13,804 nt of DNA from positions 1-13,804 of the forward strand of contig JALGUI010000029.1 in NCBI GenBank assembly GCA_029820915.1, in the 5' to 3' direction. A program made the position numbers and the translations under genes. Shown here piece after piece: positions 1 through 7,582 of the stretch. Source of the stretch: Candidatus Zipacnadia bacterium. GTDB lineage: Bacteria; Armatimonadota; Zipacnadia; Zipacnadales; UBA5352. Within the stretch, counting starts at the first letter, position 1. Every line of letters begins with the position of its first letter. The notes beneath the pieces were generated by a model. That model was not told the DNA's origin and did no database searches. It worked only from the letters and a program-made list of their open reading frames with translations.

Positions 1-2
1 GC

Positions 3-608
3 GCGGTCGATGCCGCGTGGTGGTACGGAACCTTCGTCCGGGGCAGTGAGGTCGTGCTCGAGCGCGGCTGGGCCGACATCTCCGCGACCGTAGGGATGCT
101 GCCGGGCGATGGCGGCGTCCGGCCGGCGGTGTCGGGCAGCATCGCCGTGCGCGACGCTGCGCTACGGCTGGGGGCGCTGGGCGGGCGGCGCATCCTGGCC
201 GACGCCGACCTGACCGCCACCATGGACGGTGTCGAGATCCATCGCCTCGACGCGCGCATGGGCGGCCTTCGCGTCGCCGCGACCGGCTTCCTTGCCGACT
301 TCAGCGACCTGTTGATCGATGTGTCCTTCGACGCCGAGGTGCTGCACCCGGAGGAGTTGCTCGGTCTGCCGCCGCCGGACGCCGACCTGGAGGCGACGCT
401 CGGCGGGCTGGACGTCGCGGGCCCCTTGCTGGCGTCCGGGCGGCTGACCGGCCCGATCGCCCGAGCGAACCTGAGCGTGCAGGTTGGCGCGCCCGGACAG
501 GTGCGCTTCGCCCGCGCCGACCTGGGCGAGGTGGCGGCCGGGCCGATCGACCTCCGCGTCGATCTGCTCGACCTGGCGTCGCCGAACGCGCGCCCGCGCC
601 GAGGTCGG
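3..608 (+). CDS. tamB: TamB-like translocation/assembly protein, upstream fragment (5' cut by window, 3' frameshifted)
   Basis: This is the N-terminal-side part of the large TamB-like protein that continues downstream in another frame. The frame is open from the first bases of the window, so the true start and membrane anchor lie to the left; the GTG at 54 is not a convincing start because coding sequence continues before it. The visible residues alternate hydrophobic and polar positions with many short Gly/Asp turns, for example GLRVAATGFLADFSDLLIDV. This is the pattern of the long AsmA/TamB beta-groove. Near 588-600 the frame loses this character and becomes Arg/Gly/Pro-rich low-complexity sequence up to a stop at 908, while the TamB-like pattern resumes in frame 1. 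I therefore read 3 to about 600 as real coding sequence and the remainder to 908 as out-of-frame readthrough. Family assignment is firm only when combined with the downstream part. Confidence 0.7.
588..600 (+). other. tamB: Apparent +1 frameshift within tamB
   Basis: The TamB-like reading passes from frame 3 (ending LASPNAR) to frame 1 (continuing RAEVGEIEAVDLEPL) inside the repetitive stretch gcgcgcccgcgcc. Removing one C from the CCC run at 593-595 gives a continuous reading, N-A-R-R-A-E-V-G-E. This is either a sequencing or assembly indel in a GC-repetitive tract or a true lesion. Both sides keep coding character, with no sign of decay elsewhere, so an artefact or very recent event is more likely. 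Confidence 0.75.
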
Positions 609-3600
609 CGAGATCGAGGCCGTGGACCTCGAGCCGCTGCGCGCGCTGCTGCCGCCGGAGTTCGAGGGCGCGCCCGCCATCGCCCCGATCGAGGGGCTTC
701 AGGCGGATGTGCTGTGGTCGCCCGAGGCGCCGCTCGCGCAGACCGAGCTGTCGCTGCCGCACGTCGCGGTGGGCGACCTGGCGCTGAGCAACCTGCGGGC
801 GAACGTGGCGCTGGCGGGCGACGTCCTGTGGGTGCGCGACCTGCATGCGGAGCCGCTGGGCGCGCGGCTGACCGCAGACGCCGTCCTCGACCTGGGCGAA
901 CCGGCTGAGCCCTGGGCGTGGGCAAGCGGCGAGATCGCGCAACTCGACCTCGCGCGGCTGCCTGAACTGCCCGGGATGGAGACCGCGGAGGGCGTTGCCG
1001 GGACGGTCTCCGCGCGCTTCGTAGGGAGCTGGGAGGCGGGTGAGCCGCTGGTCATCGCACAGGCGACGCTGGACGAGCCCCGCTACGAGCAGTACGGAGT
1101 CGAGTCGGCGCGAGGCCTGGTGATCCTCGACGCGTCGAGCGTGCAGGTGCGCGGCGTCAGCTTCCAGGACGCGCTCGGGACCGGGTGGGCACGCGGGGTG
1201 CTGCCCCTCGGGGGGGAGACCGAGATGGCCGCAAGCTTCTCGGTGGCCGGCGTGGACCTGGGGATGCTCGCGGAGCGCTTTGAGCTTGAGGCCGACGGGC
1301 TGCGCGGCGAGGCCTTCGTGGCGGGTGATGTGCGCGGCACCGTCGAGGACCCGCAGATCGACGCGACCCTCCGCGCCTTCGAGGTGGGCTGGAACGACTA
1401 CGGCGTGGACGCCGTCATCGGCGGGATCAGCGGCGGGCTGCAGGCGCTGCGCATCGAGGACCTCTACGCCTCGGCCGGGCGCATCGTGGCCCGCGTGGAC
1501 GGCTCGCTGACCGAGATCGACCTGGAGGAAGGCAACGCGGTCATCGACGGGACGCTCGTGCTCGCCGGGCCCGCCGACCGCTACGCGCTGGATCTGGCCG
1601 AGCTGCAGGACTACGACATGGCCGGCGCGGTGCGGGCCGACGTCGAGATCGGCGGGACGCTGCAGCGCCCGAATGCGCGTGGCGAGGTGCGGCTGGACTA
1701 CGCACATCACCAGACGGTCGCGACCGATGACGCGGTATTGCTGGTCAGCCTGGATGGGGATGTACTGCAGCTCGAACAGTTGCGAGTGCCGGTGGGCGAG
1801 GCGGTGGTGACCGGCGAGGCGAGCATCACGTCGCTGTATGACGAGCCGATAGTCGCCGTGACCGTCATGGCCGAGAACGTCGTGCTGCAGGACATGGCGC
1901 CATGGCAGGAGCTGGACGTGCCACTGAGCGGGCGGGTGAACCTCCCGTACTTGAGCGTCAGCGGCCCGCTCGACGACCTTAATGGCTTGGCGCAGATCGA
2001 GGCCGGCGATCTCGAGCTGGGCGGGCAGCAGATCGGCGGCGTCTCGGCGATGGTTGTGCTCGACGAGAACGCCATTATGCTGCACCGCACGACGCTGGCG
2101 CTGGCGGGAGGCACACTGTCGATCGACGGCCAAATGCGGCTCGACGAGTCGCGCGCCGTGTCCTCGCACCTTGCGCTGGCGGACGTGTCGATCCCGGTCC
2201 TGCTTCGCGTGGCGGTGCCGATCGCGAAGCGCTTTGCCGACGCGCCACCGGAGGAGCTGGCTGAGGATGAGCGGCCGCTGTCGAGGCAGGTGCCAACGCT
2301 GTCGGAGCTGATTGTGCAGGGCTTCCCCGACGTGCCGCCCGAGGAGTCGGACGAGGAGTCGGACGAGGAGTCGGACGAGGACAAGGGACCACTCTCGAAG
2401 CAGCTCGCAGCGCTGTCGATGCGGCTGACCGGCCGCCTGGACGCGAACCTGTCGGTGGCGGGCGAGATCCCAGAGGCCGGAGACGAGGAGCAGAGCCCCG
2501 AGGCGGCCATCGAGGCCGTCCTCGCCGCGCTCGCGGGCGAGGCGGACGTGTCGGTGCGCGACGCAGCCTTCGATGGCCGGCGGCTGCCGGACACGCGGGT
2601 GACCGCGAGTGTGGGGGAGGAGCCGGTCGTCGCTTTCGGGCTGGAGGCCATTGAGGGCGAGTCGCTGATCACCGCCGACGGTACCTGGCGGCCCGAGGGC
2701 GACATCAACCTGCTGGCCGACATCTCCGCCCTCGACCTGGCGAGCCTGCGCCCCTGGCTGCCGGCGAATGTGCCTGCCCTGGGCGGCCGGCTTAACGTGA
2801 CCGTCCAGGCGACCGGCTCGGTGGGCGACCCCCAGATCGTGGGCAGCGTGGACATCCTGGAGCCCGAGGTGCATGGGGCGCAGTTCGACATCCTCTCCGC
2901 GCCGATCTTCCGCTACGAGGGCGAAGTGCTCGATGTGGACAGCCTGGTCATCCGTGAGGGCGACGAGGAGTTCTACGTAGACGGGAGGATCCCGTTCGAC
3001 TGGGACACCAAGACGGTCCCGTCCGACGCGGAGCTTCAGGTGGTGGCGCGGGCCGACAAGACCGACCTGGGCATCTTCCCGCCCATCATCGCCGACGCCG
3101 CGGCGGCGGGGCGCGATGAGCCCGGGCCGCTCGCCGACGTGAAGGCCACCGGGACGCTCGACTGCCTCATCGAGATACGCGGCACGCCGGCGCGGCCGGA
3201 GCTGAACGGCCAGGTGACGATCAGCGCCCCGACGATTGAGGCGCCCGGGCTGAGCAGCCCCATCGAGGACCTGGCCCTTGATGTCACCTTCACGGGCGTC
3301 GGGGGAAAGACAGTCGTGGAGTTGGCCGAGCTGTCCGCGCGGGCCGAGAGCGTGACGCTCACGGCCGGTGGACGGGCTGAGGTGTCCGAGTACGGCCTCG
3401 CGCGCCTGCATGAGAATCAGTTCAGCTTCCGGGCGAGCATCGAGGCGCCGCGTCAGACCTTCGCGGACGCGCTGACCGTGCGCCGCCTGCGCGGGACGGT
3501 GACGCTGGAGACGGTTGACGCCGGCCGCCAGTTGCTGACGGTGGAGGACCTGGGGGCCGACTTCGGCGACGGAGACGTGCTGCTGAGCGGCACGATGGCG

Positions 3601-4671
3601 TTGACGAGCTTCATGCCGCAGGAGATGGCGAACAACCAGCTCGACCTGGTGCTGCGTGCCCGCAAGGCGCGGCCGCGCTACTCGAACCTGTTCCTGGGCA
3701 CGGTGGACGGCGAGATCACAGCGCGCACGCCCGCGCCCGGAGAGCCAATGGCGATCACGGGGTTGATGACGGTGTCGCACGCGGTGTTGGGCATCCCCAA
3801 GTCCAGCGGCGAAGAACCGGGCGAGCTGCTGGGGATGCCGGACAGCTTCCCCGCGCTCGACCTCGACGTGACGCTGGCCATCGGGCCCGACGTGCGGGTG
3901 AAGACCACGGGGATGGTCGCGCCGCTGCAGCCGACCGACAGGGCCGTGTGGGTGCACGGGACGCCGCAGTGGCCCAAGATCCAGGCCCTGGTCGAAGTGC
4001 AGGAGGGCGAGGCGAGCATGCCGGGCGGTGCGCTCGACGTTGAGACGGCCGGCGTGCGCCTGCTGGTGCGGCCGGGTCTGGGGACGCGCCACAGGGACCC
4101 GCCCATCCCGCTGGACATGGACGGCCGCTTGTGGGCGACCGCAAGCCGGGCCCTCGAGTCCGCCATGATCGACGGGCGCGAGGTCGGGCCCATCGACGTG
4201 CTGCTGGAGGTCGATGGCACGCTGCCCGACAACATCCACGTCCAGGTCAGCTCGACGCCGCCGTTCGCCGAGGAGCAGATCTACGCGCTGCTGGGGACGG
4301 CGCCCTTCTCGGGCGGCTCGCAGCTCGCCGACGGCGGCGGCCTGCAGGACATCATGACCGAGCAGTTCGTGTCGGGGCTGGGCATGGCGTTCCGCCACTA
4401 CATCTTCCAGCCGTTGGAGGAGGACCTCAAGCGGCTCCTGGGGCTCTCGGTCCTTGAGATGAACTTCGCGTACGACCAGCCGATGTCGCTGCGGGTCGGC
4501 GGCTACGTCATCGAGGACCTGCTGATCACGTACCGGACCTCCGTGATGGGCGGGAGCCAGGACTACGACCTGGAGGTCTCCTACAAGGTGCAGAGTCGGT
4601 TCCAGGTCGGGTTCAGCACCGACGAGACCGACGACAGCCGCATGTTCGTTGAGTATGTCTACGGCTTCTGA
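592..4671 (+). CDS. tamB: TamB-like translocation/assembly protein, main part with C-terminal TamB (DUF490) domain
   Basis: TamB is an inner-membrane-anchored periplasmic bridge of the AsmA-like superfamily. It works with an Omp85 partner (TamA or BamA) in OM protein assembly and glycerophospholipid transport. About 1360 residues are visible here, nearly all short beta-strand repeats separated by Gly/Asp turns. The last ~350 residues look like the TamB/DUF490 domain: a VDGTLPDNIHVQVSSTPPF segment is followed by EEQIYALLGTAPF, and the protein ends in short strands and a terminal aromatic (EYVYGF). Mid-protein there is an acidic linker (EESD three times, 2341-2376) inside a degenerate duplication. 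No start codon in this frame is needed, because it continues the frame-3 segment after a +1 shift. A TTG at 484 opens the frame, but the residues encoded from 484 to about 590 are Arg/Ser-rich and look like the shadow of the other frame. bamA lies downstream beyond one sigma gene, a typical tamB-bamA neighbourhood in diderms. Confidence 0.85.
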   Translation, partial: ARAEVGEIEAVDLEPLRALLPPEFEGAPAIAPIEGLQADVLWSPEAPLAQTELSLPHVAVGDLALSNLRANVALAGDVLWVRDLHAEPLGARLTADAVLDLGEPAEPWAWASGEIAQLDLARLPELPGMETAEGVAGTVSARFVGSWEAGEPLVIAQATLDEPRYEQYGVESARGLVILDASSVQVRGVSFQDALGTGWARGVLPLGGETEMAASFSVAGVDLGMLAERFELEADGLRGEAFVAGDVRGTVEDPQIDATLRAFEVGWNDYGVDAVIGGISGGLQALRIEDLYASAGRIVARVDGSLTEIDLEEGNAVIDGTLVLAGPADRYALDLAELQDYDMAGAVRADVEIGGTLQRPNARGEVRLDYAHHQTVATDDAVLLVSLDGDVLQLEQLRVPVGEAVVTGEASITSLYDEPIVAVTVMAENVVLQDMAPWQELDVPLSGRVNLPYLSVSGPLDDLNGLAQIEAGDLELGGQQIGGVSAMVVLDENAIMLHRTTLALAGGTLSIDGQMRLDESRAVSSHLALADVSIPVLLRVAVPIAKRFADAPPEELAEDERPLSRQVPTLSELIVQGFPDVPPEESDEESDEESDEDKGPLSKQLAALSMRLTGRLDANLSVAGEIPEAGDEEQSPEAAIEAVLAALAGEADVSVRDAAFDGRRLPDTRVTASVGEEPVVAFGLEAIEGESLITADGTWRPEGDINLLADISALDLASLRPWLPANVPALGGRLNVTVQATGSVGDPQIVGSVDILEPEVHGAQFDILSAPIFRYEGEVLDVDSLVIREGDEEFYVDGRIPFDWDTKTVPSDAELQVVARADKTDLGIFPPIIADAAAAGRDEPGPLADVKATGTLDCLIEIRGTPARPELNGQVTISAPTIEAPGLSSPIEDLALDVTFTGVGGKTVVELAELSARAESVTLTAGGRAEVSEYGLARLHENQFSFRASIEAPRQTFADALTVRRLRGTVTLETVDAGRQLLTVEDLGADFGDGDVLLSGTMALTSFMPQEMANNQLDLVLRARKARPRYSNLFLGTVDGEITARTPAPGEPMAITGLMTVSHAVLGIPKSSGEEPGELLGMPDSFPALDLDVTLAIGPDVRVKTTGMVAPLQPTDRAVWVHGTPQWPKIQALVEVQEGEASMPGGALDVETAGVRLLVRPGLGTRHRDPPIPLDMDGRLWATASRALESAMIDGREVGPIDVLLEVDGTLPDNIHVQVSSTPPFAEEQIYALLGTAPFSGGSQLADGGGLQDIMTEQFVSGLGMAFRHYIFQPLEEDLKRLLGLSVLEMNFAYDQPMSLRVGGYVIEDLLITYRTSVMGGSQDYDLEVSYKVQSRFQVGFSTDETDDSRMFVEYVYGF
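2341..2376 (+). repeat. Three tandem copies of a 12-bp unit encoding EESD
   Basis: The unit gaggagtcggac occurs three times in a row without a mismatch and is followed by gaggacaag. In tamB it encodes (EESD)3-EDK, a flexible acidic linker between beta-strand blocks. Perfect identity between copies suggests recent slippage, and copy number may vary between strains. Confidence 0.95.
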
Positions 4672-4673
4672 CG

Positions 4674-4687
4674 CGGGCGGCCGCCCG
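4674..4687. repeat. 14-bp perfect palindrome after tamB
   Basis: The sequence cgggcggccgcccg reads identically on both strands and starts 3 bp after the tamB stop. A palindrome with no spacer leaves only a short stem once a loop is allowed, and no T-run follows, so it is a weak terminator candidate. It may be chance in such GC-rich DNA. Confidence 0.4.
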
Positions 4688-4704
4688 GTGGCGCGTCCCG
4701 GCGC

Positions 4705-4730
4705 AACCCGCGGGAGGAGATGCTGTCTAA
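4705..4730 (+). promoter_or_regulatory. ECF-type promoter candidate at the sigma-factor gene start
   Basis: GCAACC, with the AACC core at 4705-4708, is followed after exactly 16 nt by GTCTAA at 4725-4730. GTCTAA resembles the -10 of E. coli sigma-E-type promoters, and AAC-containing -35 boxes are typical of ECF sigma factors. The same AACC-16 nt-GT geometry recurs before bamA and skp. The element overlaps the ATG at 4720, so a transcript from it would begin near 4735-4738 and the protein would have to start further downstream. Confidence 0.35.
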
Positions 4731-5352
4731 GGTGAACGGCGATGTCGGCGCCCAAGCCCATGACGCCGCCCGCCTCGAGGGCGAGGGCAACTTGATCGGG
4801 AACCCACAGCGCCCGGCCTTCGCGCAGGTGATCGCGGACAACTACGAGCGCATATTCAACGTCATATTCCGGCTCGTCAACGATCAGGAGGAGGCCGCGG
4901 ATCTCACCCAGGACACCTTTGTCGCCGCCTATCGCGCCTACGGGCGCTTCCGGCACGAGGCATCGGCCTACACCTGGCTGTATCGGATCGCGGTCAACCT
5001 GACCAAGAACCGCTTCGAGAAGCAGCAGCGTGTCGATACCCGCGAGGCCTTCTCGCTCGACGCACCGATGCAGCTCAACAGCGATGAGGTCACGCGACAG
5101 GTGGAGGACTGGGCGCTGGCGCCCGAACGGGTGGCGGAGAACGATCAGCTCCGCGACATCATCCTGCGCGAGGTGGCCGCGCTCAAGTACGATTACCGCG
5201 AGGTGGTTGTGCTGCGTGACCTCGAGGGCCTGCGCTACCGCGAGATCGCGGAGGTGCTGGGCTGCAGCGTCGAGGCCATCAAGAGCCGGCTGTTCCGCGC
5301 CCGCAGCGTGCTGCGGGAGCGGCTGGAGGAGTTGCTGGAGGAGATCCCGTAG
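4720..5352 (+). CDS. ECF-family RNA polymerase sigma factor
   Basis: This is an extracytoplasmic-function sigma-70 of up to 210 residues. Region 2 spans about residues 33-102: AFAQVIADNYERIFNVIFRL, then DLTQDTFVAAYRAYGRF (2.2, core binding), then AYTWLYRIAVNLTKNRFEK (2.3-2.4, -10 melting and recognition). After an acidic linker, region 4 spans about residues 148-200, with YREVVVLRDLEGLRYREIAE and the helix-turn-helix LGCSVEAIKSRLFRARSVLRE for -35 contact. There is no region 1 or 3, as expected for ECF proteins. The start is uncertain. ATG 4720 has GGGAGGAG almost touching it (4712-4719), and the first ~30 residues are longer than usual. TTG 4792, preceded by GAGGG, would give a more typical 186-residue protein and fits the promoter candidate at 4705-4730. 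It lies between tamB and bamA, so control of envelope genes is plausible. No anti-sigma gene adjoins it. Confidence 0.93.
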   Translation: MLSKVNGDVGAQAHDAARLEGEGNLIGNPQRPAFAQVIADNYERIFNVIFRLVNDQEEAADLTQDTFVAAYRAYGRFRHEASAYTWLYRIAVNLTKNRFEKQQRVDTREAFSLDAPMQLNSDEVTRQVEDWALAPERVAENDQLRDIILREVAALKYDYREVVVLRDLEGLRYREIAEVLGCSVEAIKSRLFRARSVLRERLEELLEEIP

Positions 5353-5361
5353 CGGCCACAG

Positions 5362-5389
5362 GGAACCAGGCGCGCGTGGCGGCGTGAGC
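5362..5389 (+). promoter_or_regulatory. ECF-type promoter candidate upstream of bamA
   Basis: GGAACC (AACC core at 5364-5367) is followed after 16 nt by GTGAGC at 5384-5389. GGAAC is a classic ECF -35 core. The -10 half matches the other two candidates in this window only in GT, so this is the weakest of the three. A start near 5395 would leave a leader of roughly 20 nt before the bamA ATG, enough to include its Shine-Dalgarno sequence. Confidence 0.28.
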
Positions 5390-5405
5390 GATTGCGCGCA
5401 GTAGC

Positions 5406-5411
5406 GAGGAG
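5406..5411 (+). promoter_or_regulatory. Ribosome binding site of bamA
   Basis: GAGGAG ends 6 nt before the ATG at 5418. A second in-frame ATG at 5424 would be 12 nt away, and an ATG at 5413 is out of frame. The spacing therefore favours 5418. Confidence 0.75.
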
Positions 5412-5417
5412 CATGGG

Positions 5418-7298
5418 ATGCTTATGAAGCCGAGCGCAAGGATTGCGATCGCCGTCATGCTGCTGGCATGCGCGGCGGCGTTGGCCCAGGACGAGAACCC
5501 CCTCATCGGCGAAGTGGCGGTCGAGGGGAACGACTACGTCGCTCGCGAGCCCATCCTCGATGTCGTCAAGGATGTGCTCAAGGTCGGCGAGGAGTTCACC
5601 GACACGAAGGCGGCAGAGGCGCGCAGGCTCGTCTTGCGCATGGGCTACTTCGACGACGTCACGCTGTCCGTCGAACCGCTCGAGCAGGGCGTGCGCGTCG
5701 TCATCACGGTTGTCGAGAAGCAGCGCATCGAACAGGTCATGTTCGCGGGCAACACCGTGATCTCCGACGACGAACTCGCCGCCGCGATCCTCAGCCAGCC
5801 GGGCCACGTCGCCGACGAGCGGGCCATCGGCCGAGATGTGCGTCGCATCGAGGATTACTACGAGAAGAAGGGCTACATCGCCAAGGTCTCTGAGGCGATT
5901 GTTGACGCCTTCGGCGTGCTGACCTTTGTGGTGGAGGAGGCACGGCTCGAGGACATCATCATTGAGGGCCTCACCCGCACCAAGGAGTGGCTCGTGCACC
6001 AGGAGCTCCGGCTCGAGCCGGGCGAGTTGTTCCAGCAGGCGGAGGTCACCACCGGAATCCAGCGCGTCTACGGCCTCGGCCTGTTCGAGGAGGTGGATAC
6101 CGACATCCGGCCCGGCCTGGAGAACCCCCTCAAGGACATCATCCTCGTTATCAAGCTGACTGAGGCCAAGACTGGGCGGGCGGCCTTTGCCATGGCCTAC
6201 TCGAGCCTCGACGAGTTCGTGGTGATGCTGTCGGCCTCCGAGAGCAACCTGCGCGGGCGGGGCGAGCGGGCGTCCGTAACGGTCGAGCTGGGTGGGCGCG
6301 AGAGCTACGAGTTCAGCTTCTTCGAGCCTTACCTCGACCGCGGCGGCACCACGCTCGAACTCAACGTGTTCGATACCGAGCGTCGTCGTCGCTTCGTCGG
6401 CGGCGCCATGGTGTCGCTCGCCGACAGCGAGTTCGACGAGCGGCGCACGGGCGGGAACGTCACCGTGACCGGCCCCATCTCCGACCACCGGAACTGGAGC
6501 TTCCGCTTCCGCACCGAGGAGGTCTCGAGCTCGTTCTTCCAGGGCACCACCACCCTCCCTCCGGGCATCGGGCTGGTCCCCGCCGGCAACGGCGTTGAGC
6601 CCAGTGACCTGACCGGCGGCGGCGCCGGCACGACCGTGCCCGACGACCCCGACCTGATGCCGGACCTGCCCGAGCCGGGCGACCTGACCACGCCGATCCA
6701 GGTGGCGGCGCCTCTGCACCCGGGCGGGCGCGTGAACAGCTTCACGCTCGGCCTCATCGATGACACCAGGGACGTGCGCGCCAATCCGCGCAGTGGCGCC
6801 TTCAGCTCGCTGTCGTTCGAGCAGGCGGGTGGCCTCGTCGGCGGCGGGACGGAGTTCGGCAAGATACAGCTGGATCACCGGCGCTACCACGAGATCGGCG
6901 GCGGTGATGTGGTGGCGCTGCGCCTGATGGGCGGGACAACCTTCGGCTCTCCGCCGCTCTTCGAGTCCTTCAGCATCGGCGGCGCCAACACGCTGCGCGG
7001 CTACGAACTCGACCGCTGGCGCGGCGAGTCCCTGGCCCTGGCCAACGTCGAGTACCGGCGCCCGATCACCGATACGCTCACCGCCGTGGGCTTCGTGGAT
7101 GTCGGGACGGCCTGGGGGGGCGCCTTCGAGACGGTGGTGCCGGGCTTCGAGATCAAGGCCGACGACCAGGAGTTCGCGCCACACGCCGGTGCGGGGGTCG
7201 GTCTACGCGTGGTCACGCCCATCGGTCCTATCCGGCTCGACATGGGCTGGGGTGAGGACGGGAGCAGGGCGCACTTCAGCTTCGGCCACACCTTCTAG
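5418..7298 (+). CDS. bamA: Outer membrane protein assembly factor BamA (Omp85 family)
   Basis: BamA is the OM insertase that folds beta-barrel proteins. At 626 residues it is shorter than E. coli BamA (810) because only three POTRA domains are visible: about 30-100 (from IGEVAVEGNDYV), 102-174 (from QRIEQVMFAGNTVI) and 175-250 (from ARLEDIIIEGLTRT). Each ends in the usual GYF/GYI/GLF-type turn and closing strand. A signal peptide precedes them, with likely cleavage after ALA at residue 23. The barrel runs from about 252 to the end. It contains the Omp85 loop-6 signature LRGY (526-529) after SIGGANT, the strand GFVDVGTAW, and a C-terminal strand pair (TPIGPIRLDMGWG then FSFGHTF) ending in Phe, the beta-signal. 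A Gly/Pro/Asp-rich insertion at about 377-440 is probably an extended surface loop. It lies 65 bp after the sigma gene and is followed by a strong hairpin. An alternative reading as TamA is possible, since both are Omp85 and tamB is nearby; three POTRAs fit either. Confidence 0.9.
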   Translation: MLMKPSARIAIAVMLLACAAALAQDENPLIGEVAVEGNDYVAREPILDVVKDVLKVGEEFTDTKAAEARRLVLRMGYFDDVTLSVEPLEQGVRVVITVVEKQRIEQVMFAGNTVISDDELAAAILSQPGHVADERAIGRDVRRIEDYYEKKGYIAKVSEAIVDAFGVLTFVVEEARLEDIIIEGLTRTKEWLVHQELRLEPGELFQQAEVTTGIQRVYGLGLFEEVDTDIRPGLENPLKDIILVIKLTEAKTGRAAFAMAYSSLDEFVVMLSASESNLRGRGERASVTVELGGRESYEFSFFEPYLDRGGTTLELNVFDTERRRRFVGGAMVSLADSEFDERRTGGNVTVTGPISDHRNWSFRFRTEEVSSSFFQGTTTLPPGIGLVPAGNGVEPSDLTGGGAGTTVPDDPDLMPDLPEPGDLTTPIQVAAPLHPGGRVNSFTLGLIDDTRDVRANPRSGAFSSLSFEQAGGLVGGGTEFGKIQLDHRRYHEIGGGDVVALRLMGGTTFGSPPLFESFSIGGANTLRGYELDRWRGESLALANVEYRRPITDTLTAVGFVDVGTAWGGAFETVVPGFEIKADDQEFAPHAGAGVGLRVVTPIGPIRLDMGWGEDGSRAHFSFGHTF

Positions 7299-7322
7299 GC
7301 CACAGGCCCGAGAGCCTGCCTT

Positions 7323-7353
7323 GCGCCGCGCCGGGATCCTCCCGGCGCGGCGC
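7323..7353 (+). terminator. Probable transcription terminator hairpin after bamA
   Basis: Two perfectly complementary 14-base arms, gcgccgcgccggga and tcccggcgcggcgc, flank a 3-base loop, beginning 25 bp after the bamA stop. The stem is nearly all G-C. No T-run follows, so this is not a textbook intrinsic terminator, but GC-rich genomes often use such stems. It probably separates bamA transcription from the skp operon. Confidence 0.65.
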
Positions 7354-7361
7354 CGCACTAG

Positions 7362-7383
7362 GTGCTTACTTGCGGAAAAGCAC
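7362..7383. repeat. Small inverted repeat (6-bp arms)
   Basis: GTGCTT at 7362-7367 pairs with AAGCAC at 7378-7383 across a 10-nt loop. It lies 8 bp after the large hairpin, in the more A/T-rich part of the intergenic region. Significance is uncertain. Confidence 0.35.
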
Positions 7384-7473
7384 GTACTGACGGCTTCGAC
7401 AGGCGAGGGCGCCCGTCGTACGAAGCATTACACGAAAAGGCAAGAGGCAACCATGTCGTAGTGCGGGCGCCCT

Positions 7474-7512
7474 GCGCTCGCAGCGCGAGCGCCGAGGTCG
7501 CGGAGCGACCTC
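7474..7512. repeat. Two adjacent 8-bp hairpins separated by one base
   Basis: The first hairpin, 7474-7492, has GCGCTCGC and GCGAGCGC around an AGC loop. The second, 7494-7512, has GAGGTCGC and GCGACCTC around a GGA loop. Both stems are perfect, have three-base loops and stand one base apart. The sequence is non-coding as far as I can see. Back-to-back identical geometry is unlikely to be casual; it could be part of a small RNA, a REP/BIME-like element or a leader structure. Confidence 0.6.
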
Positions 7513-7554
7513 ACCTGCACACGCCGTTGGGAGCAGATTACAGCACGCGAACTT

Positions 7555-7582
7555 CCGCCACCAAGCACTAGTTGCGTGGCGG
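7555..7582. repeat. Imperfect hairpin upstream of the skp promoter candidate
   Basis: CCGCCAC at 7555-7561 pairs with GTGGCGG at 7576-7582, and three further inner pairs (CAA with TTG) form past a single bulged C. The loop is 7 nt. It ends 12 bp before the promoter candidate, so it could close an upstream transcript or act as an operator-like site. Confidence 0.45.

Noticed and set aside
301..4956. A very long open frame on the minus strand opposite tamB.
   Set aside because: It has Arg/His/Gln-rich low-complexity content without domains and runs antisense to clear TamB and sigma coding sequence. GC-rich codon bias keeps antisense frames open.
5418..5490. A lipobox-like LLAC in the BamA signal peptide.
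   Set aside because: A better signal peptidase I site (ALA before QDE) follows, and BamA proteins are not normally lipidated.
7372..7563. A tmRNA-like signal: GACGGCTTCGACAGG resembles the 5' part of tmRNA, and GCGGAA near 7372 could pair with TTCCGC followed by CACCA at 7553-7563.
   Set aside because: There is no T-arm (no GGTTCRA-type loop) before the 3' end, no tag frame ending in an LAA-like peptide, and the span of about 190 nt is too short. The similarity is probably chance.
7362..7571. A possible 69-residue small protein from GTG 7362.
   Set aside because: It has no ribosome site, runs through the paired hairpins and shows no recognisable pattern.
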